From Mycobacterium sp. 852014-52450_SCH5900713 (lineage in GTDB: Bacteria; Actinomycetota; Actinomycetes; Mycobacteriales; Mycobacteriaceae), in NCBI RefSeq assembly GCF_001667075.1, contig NZ_LZIL01000069.1:1-64000 (forward strand): a stretch of 64,000 nt of DNA, read 5' to 3'. Both the position numbers and the translations under genes were made by a program. The notes beneath the pieces are model-generated. The model saw nothing but the letters and a program-made list of their open reading frames with translations. It had not been told where the DNA came from and made no database searches. Within the stretch, counting starts at the first letter, position 1; each line of letters opens with the position of its first letter. Below are positions 58,925 to 64,000 of the stretch, piece after piece.

Positions 58925-61923
58925 GCTGGGAGTCCAACCTTTCTGGCTTCGCGATCGTCGAGTGTCGTGCCGTCCCGCGGGCCGGCGCGCAACGCATCGA
59001 TCAATTCGCTGAGGGTGATCCCGCCGAGCATGCGAGCGACCGGGACCGAGCTTCCGACCGTCCGGCGCAGCCGCTTACGCAGATCGAGTGCGAGCAACGA
59101 GTCCACTCCCAGGTCGATGAGCGGTGCGCTCGGGTCGATCGATACCGAATCGTCCAGGTGCAATGTCGCGGCGAGTTCGGTGCGCACCACCTCGGCGAGC
59201 GGCTTGGCGGTAGGGGTGTCCGCTCCCCCGTCGCCGCCTCGCCGCGCACTGAACGGCATTGACATGCCCTGGCTTTCGAAGAACACCGCGAGCCGGTCGA
59301 GGTCGGCGTCGAAGACCAGTGGATCTGCGTCGTAGCGGCACAGGCCCGCCTCGATCGCCGGCTCCGGCGCCATCGCGACCAGGCCGGAGCGTTCGGTGCG
59401 GGTGATCTCGTCGCCCGTGACCACGCCGGCGGCCTGCCACAGCCCCCACCGGATCGCCATGCTGTCGCGGCCCGCGCCGCGCAACTGGGCGACCAGCACG
59501 TCGAGCATCCGGTTGGAGGCGGCGTAGGCCGCGTGGCCATAACCGCCCCACACGCCGAACACCGACGAGCAGGCCAGGATCCGGCAATCGGCCCGCAGCG
59601 GCCACGCCTCGGTCAGCAGCGCCAGACCGCGCACCTTCGCGGCGCATACCGCCGCCACGTCGGCGCCGGTCAGCTCGGAACGCGGCCGGGCCTCGGCGAT
59701 GCCCGCCGTATGGATCAGCAATGACGCGCCGTTCCCCGCGTGCCGGGCGGCGACGGCCGCCAGGGCGGCCGGATCGGTGATATCGCACCGCGGGGCGCTC
59801 ACCTCGGAGTCGTGGTTCGAGGTAAGCACGCGCAGCGCGCCTTCATCGATACCGTTGCGGCTCAACAGGGTGACGGTCCGTGCGCCGCGCTCGATGCAGT
59901 ACCGCGCATACTGCAGGCCGATTGCTCCGCTGCCGCCGGTGATCACCACGTTGTCCAGCGCGTCGGCGCCCAGCGGCCGTTTGGTCGCCGAATCGCGGCA
60001 TTCCCGGAAGGTCCGCACGTGGCGGCGCGGCGATTCGCTGCCCCGCAGCGCCACCTCCGCCGGCTCCCCGAGCAGCACCTCGACGGCGGCGCGGGCCGTG
60101 CCGGCACCGACGTCTCGGCCGGGCAGGTCGAGATGCCCGAAGGCCTGGTCGGTGAATTCGAAGCCGACGCTGCGGTGCATCGCGGCCAGCGCCGCCTGTG
60201 CCGGGAACGCGTCGGCGTCGTCCGGATCGATGGTTTCGGCGCGGGCGGTCAGCAGCCACACGGCCCGGCATCGCGGGCCGGTCAGGGCGGCGTAGTCGGG
60301 TAGACCTGCGTCCGGCCGCCCGGCGATCTGCTCGATCGCCGCGACGGCATCGAGCTCATGGAGATCCGGCGCGATGATCGCGAGGATCTCCGCGTCGTCC
60401 GGCGACACCGCCCGGCAATGGCCGTGCGCCGCAACGGCATCCATCAGTCGCCGGACTAATGCGCCGTCCGTGGAGTCGACGGCGACAATGGCGATGTCCG
60501 CCCCCGCCGCGCCCGGTCGCGTCTCGTGGCGCCAATCCTCAACCGCGACGGTGGGCGCCGGGCCCTCCCCCGTCCCGATCAGCGGTTCGGGCGCCGCCCA
60601 CAGGTGCACCGCCCGCATCGGCGCGTTCGGGAATCCGCGCAACGGTGGCCGCACACCCCCGGGAATCGCGTTGGCCCATTGGCAGCCGGGATCGGCCGCC
60701 GCCACGCCGGCAATGTTCGCCGCCAGCGTGTCGGTGATGTCCCCTTCGCGATGCCCCGAGCCGACGGCCACGGTCGTCCGCTCGTCGACCAGGTCCGCGA
60801 GCGGGTACAGCAGCGCGGGATGCGCGGACAGCTCGACGAACGTCGTGGCCCCGAGCCTTCGGGCCGTCGCCACCGCCCGGTCGAAACGCACGGTGTTGCA
60901 AAGGTTGTCATACCAGTACCTGGAGAAGTCCACGTCGCCACGGACCTCCGCGCCGAAGGTCGAGCCGACGAATCGCACCGGACTGTCCCAGAACGCCGAG
61001 CGGGGGACCAGCTCGGCCAGCTGGTTGCGCAGCGGCCGCAGCACGCTGGTGTGGCCCGGATAGTCCACCGTCAGCTGGTGGGCGAAGACGCCGCGTTGCT
61101 GGGCGAGGCACACGGCGGCCGCCACGGCGTCATGGTCTCCGGACACCACGGTCGACGAGGGGCCGTTGACGGCCGAAACTTCAAGCCAGCCCGCCGTTTC
61201 ACCGATCAGGGACTCGGCCTCGTCCACGCCGGCGCCAAGCACGGCCATGGCGTAGTGACCGGCCAATTGGCCGACGATCGTGGCGCGGGCTCCGACCAGC
61301 GCGACCGCGTCCGGCAGCGTTATCGTTCCGGCCACGTACGCCGCCGCGACCTCGCCGAGGCTGTGGCCGACGGCGATTGCGGGGAGCACGCCGTGGAATC
61401 GCCATTCGTGGGCCAGGCTGACCGCGTGGGTGAACTGCGCTCCCTGGATTTCGGTGCGCGACCATTTCTTGTCGAGTTCGCCGGTCAGGTAGGGCAACGG
61501 TGAAGGCAGCCCGGCGGCGCGGAACGCCTGGGCGCATCGGTCGGTCTCGGCCCGGTAAGCCGGAAGTCGTTGGTATGCCTCGGCGCCCATCGATTGCCAT
61601 TGGTTGCCCTGGCCGGGGAACACGAAGGCGATGCACGGCGCAACGTTGCTGGAGGATCGGGTGACCAGCGGGTGCTCTTCACCGTCAACTAGCGCGGTCA
61701 GGCCGGAGACCAGCTCGCCGCGGTCGGCCGCCCGAACCACCGCGCGGTGCCGCCGCACCCGCCGAAGCCGCAGCAGGGTGGACGCCACGGCCGCGGTATC
61801 CGTGTCCGCGCCGGTCGCGCCCAGGTAGTCCAGGATCGCCCGGGCGTCCACGCCGATCAGATCTTCGTCGTGCGACGAGAGCAGCACCGGCACCCGGCCG
61901 TCGGGCAGTGGGGAGGTCAGCAT
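58921..61923 (-). CDS. mbtD: Mycobactin polyketide synthase MbtD (AT-KR-ACP)
   Basis: 1000 aa from ATG at 61923, which shares its A with the mbtC TGA stop; the frame continues upstream without homology. Acyltransferase (FVFPGQGNQWQSMGAEAYQ, active serine in AVGHSLGEVAAAYVAG, about 90-400), ketoreductase (VVITGGSGAIGLQYARYCIE near 660, YAASNRMLDV with catalytic Tyr) and ACP (LIDLGVDSLLALDLRKRL near 960). No dehydratase or enoylreductase, so the product stays a beta-hydroxy acyl unit, as required in mycobactin. Works with the separate ketosynthase MbtC. Matches Rv2381c. Confidence 0.94.
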   Translation of the reverse strand: MLTSPLPDGRVPVLLSSHDEDLIGVDARAILDYLGATGADTDTAAVASTLLRLRRVRRHRAVVRAADRGELVSGLTALVDGEEHPLVTRSSSNVAPCIAFVFPGQGNQWQSMGAEAYQRLPAYRAETDRCAQAFRAAGLPSPLPYLTGELDKKWSRTEIQGAQFTHAVSLAHEWRFHGVLPAIAVGHSLGEVAAAYVAGTITLPDAVALVGARATIVGQLAGHYAMAVLGAGVDEAESLIGETAGWLEVSAVNGPSSTVVSGDHDAVAAAVCLAQQRGVFAHQLTVDYPGHTSVLRPLRNQLAELVPRSAFWDSPVRFVGSTFGAEVRGDVDFSRYWYDNLCNTVRFDRAVATARRLGATTFVELSAHPALLYPLADLVDERTTVAVGSGHREGDITDTLAANIAGVAAADPGCQWANAIPGGVRPPLRGFPNAPMRAVHLWAAPEPLIGTGEGPAPTVAVEDWRHETRPGAAGADIAIVAVDSTDGALVRRLMDAVAAHGHCRAVSPDDAEILAIIAPDLHELDAVAAIEQIAGRPDAGLPDYAALTGPRCRAVWLLTARAETIDPDDADAFPAQAALAAMHRSVGFEFTDQAFGHLDLPGRDVGAGTARAAVEVLLGEPAEVALRGSESPRRHVRTFRECRDSATKRPLGADALDNVVITGGSGAIGLQYARYCIERGARTVTLLSRNGIDEGALRVLTSNHDSEVSAPRCDITDPAALAAVAARHAGNGASLLIHTAGIAEARPRSELTGADVAAVCAAKVRGLALLTEAWPLRADCRILACSSVFGVWGGYGHAAYAASNRMLDVLVAQLRGAGRDSMAIRWGLWQAAGVVTGDEITRTERSGLVAMAPEPAIEAGLCRYDADPLVFDADLDRLAVFFESQGMSMPFSARRGGDGGADTPTAKPLAEVVRTELAATLHLDDSVSIDPSAPLIDLGVDSLLALDLRKRLRRTVGSSVPVARMLGGITLSELIDALRAGPRDGTTLDDREARKVGLPA

Positions 61924-63239
61924 CACGCGACCTCGGGGAGGGCGACGATCACGTGCGCGTTGGTCCCGGCGATGCCGAACGCCGATGTCGCCGCGATCCG
62001 TTGCCCGCCGGCCGCGGGCCAGGGGGTCAGCGTCTTCGCCAAGCGCAAACCCTGGCTTTCCCAGTCTATTTCCGGACTCGCCTGCGCGGCGTGCAGGGTC
62101 GGTGGGATGACCCCGTGCTCGGCGGCGACGATGACCTTCGCTAGCCCAAGTGCACCGCTGGCGGCCAGCGCGTGGCCGACATTGGATTTCACCGAGCCGA
62201 GCAACGCGCCGGCACCGGCCGCCGTCTCGCCGTAGGTTTGTGCCAGCGAGCGCAATTCGGTGCGGTCCCCTAGCCGCGTGCCCGTGCCGTGCCCCTCGAC
62301 CATCCCGACCTCGTCGGGCCGGATCCCGGCCTGCGTCATGGCCCGCCGGAACAGGCGGACCTGCGCGTCGCCGCTGGGGGCGCTCAGCCCGGCGCTGCGG
62401 CCATCCTGGTTGACGGCGGTGGCGCGGACTTCGGCGACGACCTGGCGGCCCGCGCGCAGCGCGGCCGATTTGCGTTGCAGCACAAACATCGCCGCCCCTT
62501 CCGCCCACACCGTCCCGCTGGCCTGCGCACTGTAGGGGCGGCAGTGACCGTCGTCGGAAAGGGCGTGCTGCTTGGAGAATTCGACGAAGAACCCGGGCGA
62601 GCCCAGCACGTTCACCCCGCCGGCCAGCGCCAGGTCGCAGTCACCGCTCTGGATCGAGCGTACGGCGAGGTGAAACGCCGCCAGCGCGGACGCGCACGAC
62701 GAGTCCACCGTCAGCGCCGGGCCGGCCAATCCCAATGTGTAGGAGACCCGCCCGGAGATCACGCTGAGCGCCGTCCCGGCGAGCAGGTGACCGCTGTGCT
62801 GGGAGAAGTTGGCCATCTGCGGCCCGTATCCGGTGGCCGAGGCGCCGACGAAGCACCCCACGTCGTGCCCGGCCAGGTCGTCGGGGTTGATGCCGCTGTT
62901 TTCCAGCGCGCGCCAGGACACCCGGAGCACGACGCGCTGCTGGGGGTCCATGGCGACGGCCTCGCGCGGCGAGATGCCGAAGAATTCCGGGTCGAACGTG
63001 GTTGCGCCGGAGAGGAATCCACCACGATCGTGGATCTCCTTGAAACCGCTGCGCCGCGATCCCGCGAGCAGTTCGCGGACCTGCCAACCTCGATCGGTGG
63101 GGAACGGCCCCAGCGCCTCACGGCCGTGGGACAACAGTTCCCAGTACTTGTCGGCGGTGTCGATGCCGCCGGGCGCTTCGACGGCCATGCCGACGATCGC
63201 GACCGGATCGGAGGCGCCGGTGAACCCGTTGTCAGACAT
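61923..63239 (-). CDS. mbtC: Mycobactin polyketide synthase MbtC (ketosynthase)
   Basis: 438 aa from ATG at 63239; the ATG at 63245 is an alternative two codons earlier. Stand-alone beta-ketoacyl synthase with active-site cysteine in TVDSSCASALAAFHLA (near 165), His in VEGHGTGTRLGDRTEL and SVKSNVGHALAASG. It condenses the acyl unit carried by MbtD. Its start overlaps the end of the thioesterase gene by 8 nt and its stop shares one base with the mbtD start. Matches Rv2382c. Confidence 0.95.
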   Translation of the reverse strand: MSDNGFTGASDPVAIVGMAVEAPGGIDTADKYWELLSHGREALGPFPTDRGWQVRELLAGSRRSGFKEIHDRGGFLSGATTFDPEFFGISPREAVAMDPQQRVVLRVSWRALENSGINPDDLAGHDVGCFVGASATGYGPQMANFSQHSGHLLAGTALSVISGRVSYTLGLAGPALTVDSSCASALAAFHLAVRSIQSGDCDLALAGGVNVLGSPGFFVEFSKQHALSDDGHCRPYSAQASGTVWAEGAAMFVLQRKSAALRAGRQVVAEVRATAVNQDGRSAGLSAPSGDAQVRLFRRAMTQAGIRPDEVGMVEGHGTGTRLGDRTELRSLAQTYGETAAGAGALLGSVKSNVGHALAASGALGLAKVIVAAEHGVIPPTLHAAQASPEIDWESQGLRLAKTLTPWPAAGGQRIAATSAFGIAGTNAHVIVALPEVA

Positions 63240-63996
63240 CGGCATTCACCCGCCGCGCCACGGCATCGATGTGCTCGTCGAGATAGAAGTGCCCGCCGTC
63301 GTACAAGAACAACTCGAAGGCGCCGGTGGTGTGGTTCTCCCAGAGCCGCAATGCGGACGGATCGACGCGGTGGTCGTCGCACGCCCCCAGGACGCGGATG
63401 TCGGCGCGGATGCGGACGCCGGGAGCACACTCGTAGCGGTTGACCGCTTCGTAGTCGGCGCGCACCGCGGTGGTCAGCAGTTCGGCGAACTCCTCATCGG
63501 CGAGCAGTTCGGGGTCGGTGCCGCCGAGATCGGCGATGTCGGCGAGCAATCCGTCGTCGGTGGTGGGGAGCGCCGGCATGGCGGCAACGGCCGACGGCGC
63601 CGGGCCGGCCGAGACCCACAGGCGCCGCACGGCAACATCGTGGGATTCGGCGATCCTGGCGAACTCGAAAGCCACGACCGCACCCATGCTGTGGCCGAAC
63701 AGCCGCAGCGGCGCCGCCCGGCTCCACGGCCCGGCGTCGAACAAACCCCGGGCCAGGTCGTGCACCGTGTCGGGGGCCGGGTGACTCAGCCGGTCCGCGC
63801 GCTGCGGGTACTGCACGATGTAGGTGTCGCCGCCCGCGGCCAGCGCGGTAGCCAGCACGCGATAGCTTGCCGCGGCCGCCCCCGCGTGCGGAAACACGAC
63901 GGTCGCGCCGGTGCGCCGGCTCTGGTTGCTGCTGGGCACCCGCTTGATCCAGGATGCGAACTCGGTTGGCACACTCAGCACCCGGTCGGACGTCAT
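63232..63996 (-). CDS. mbtT: Stand-alone (type II) thioesterase of the mycobactin cluster
   Basis: 254 aa. Type II thioesterase: VVFPHAGAAAASYRVLA opening, nucleophile motif LFGHSMGAVVAFEFAR (Ser near 99), Asp and the C-terminal His in YDGGHFYLDEH. Such enzymes clear mis-primed acyl groups from NRPS/PKS carrier domains. The gene name mbtT has been used for this position in other mycobacteria; in M. tuberculosis a thioesterase domain is instead described at the end of MbtB. ATG at 63996 begins ATGA, and a TGA at 63995-63993 probably ends mbtB beyond the window, though only four more bases are available. Confidence 0.88.
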   Translation of the reverse strand: MTSDRVLSVPTEFASWIKRVPSSNQSRRTGATVVFPHAGAAAASYRVLATALAAGGDTYIVQYPQRADRLSHPAPDTVHDLARGLFDAGPWSRAAPLRLFGHSMGAVVAFEFARIAESHDVAVRRLWVSAGPAPSAVAAMPALPTTDDGLLADIADLGGTDPELLADEEFAELLTTAVRADYEAVNRYECAPGVRIRADIRVLGACDDHRVDPSALRLWENHTTGAFELFLYDGGHFYLDEHIDAVARRVNADV

Positions 63997-64000
63997 CGGG

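Overview
The window is high-GC (codon third positions mostly G/C) and reads as a chromosomal segment of a non-tuberculous Mycobacterium. The evidence is a PPE protein, MTB12/CFP2-type secreted proteins, a Stf0-type trehalose sulfotransferase, the mycobactin (mbt) cluster, frequent GTG/TTG starts and several apparently leaderless genes. Gene order from dnaG to mbt follows the M. tuberculosis Rv2342-Rv2382c block. The part before dnaG resembles Rv2330c-Rv2335 but is rearranged. M. tuberculosis comparisons are from memory, not from a search.

Layout. 1-10 kb: 3' end of an ABC exporter, a secreted phytase-like lipoprotein, an acyl-CoA oxidase-like dehydrogenase, an LppP-type lipoprotein, and a single-chain NADPH assimilatory nitrate reductase (molybdopterin half plus CysJ-like diflavin half) followed by a decayed copy of its own C-terminus. 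10-15 kb: stf0, then a cysteine operon (cysK1-cysE-thioredoxin-like) preceded by a leaderless poly-cysteine mini-ORF that looks like a cysteine-sensing attenuator, then malic enzyme. 15-23 kb: muconolactone isomerase-like gene, frameshifted SDR, tRNA-Asn, dnaG, a SodC-like lipoprotein lacking the electrostatic loop, dgt and a TPM-domain protein. 23-27 kb: a lone PPE gene and a small partner where M. tuberculosis has a large ESX/PE/PPE/plc region, then glyS divergent from the zinc regulators smtB-zur. 27-43 kb: alpha/beta hydrolase, Rv2360c-like gene, uppS, recO, amiA2, a decarboxylase, an SDR, then the minus-strand core run era, CorC-like, a secreted proline-rich protein, ybeY, phoH, rsmE, dnaJ2 and hrcA. 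43-46 kb: Rv2375-like gene, a carboxymuconolactone decarboxylase/ECF41 sigma pair with a candidate self-recognised promoter, and a tandem pair of cfp2 paralogues. 46.5-64 kb: the 3' part of the mbt operon on the minus strand (thioesterase, mbtC, D, E, F, G, H), almost every junction overlapping by 1-23 nt.

Themes. Nitrogen and sulfur assimilation lie together at the left (nitrate reductase, CysE/CysK making cysteine from serine and sulfide). Zinc control is at 26 kb, beside a glycyl-tRNA synthetase that carries a four-cysteine zinc ribbon. Iron acquisition occupies the right end, where MbtE has two complete C-A-PCP modules, the second with an aberrant amino-acid pocket. No mobile element, CRISPR array, phage gene or rRNA was seen.
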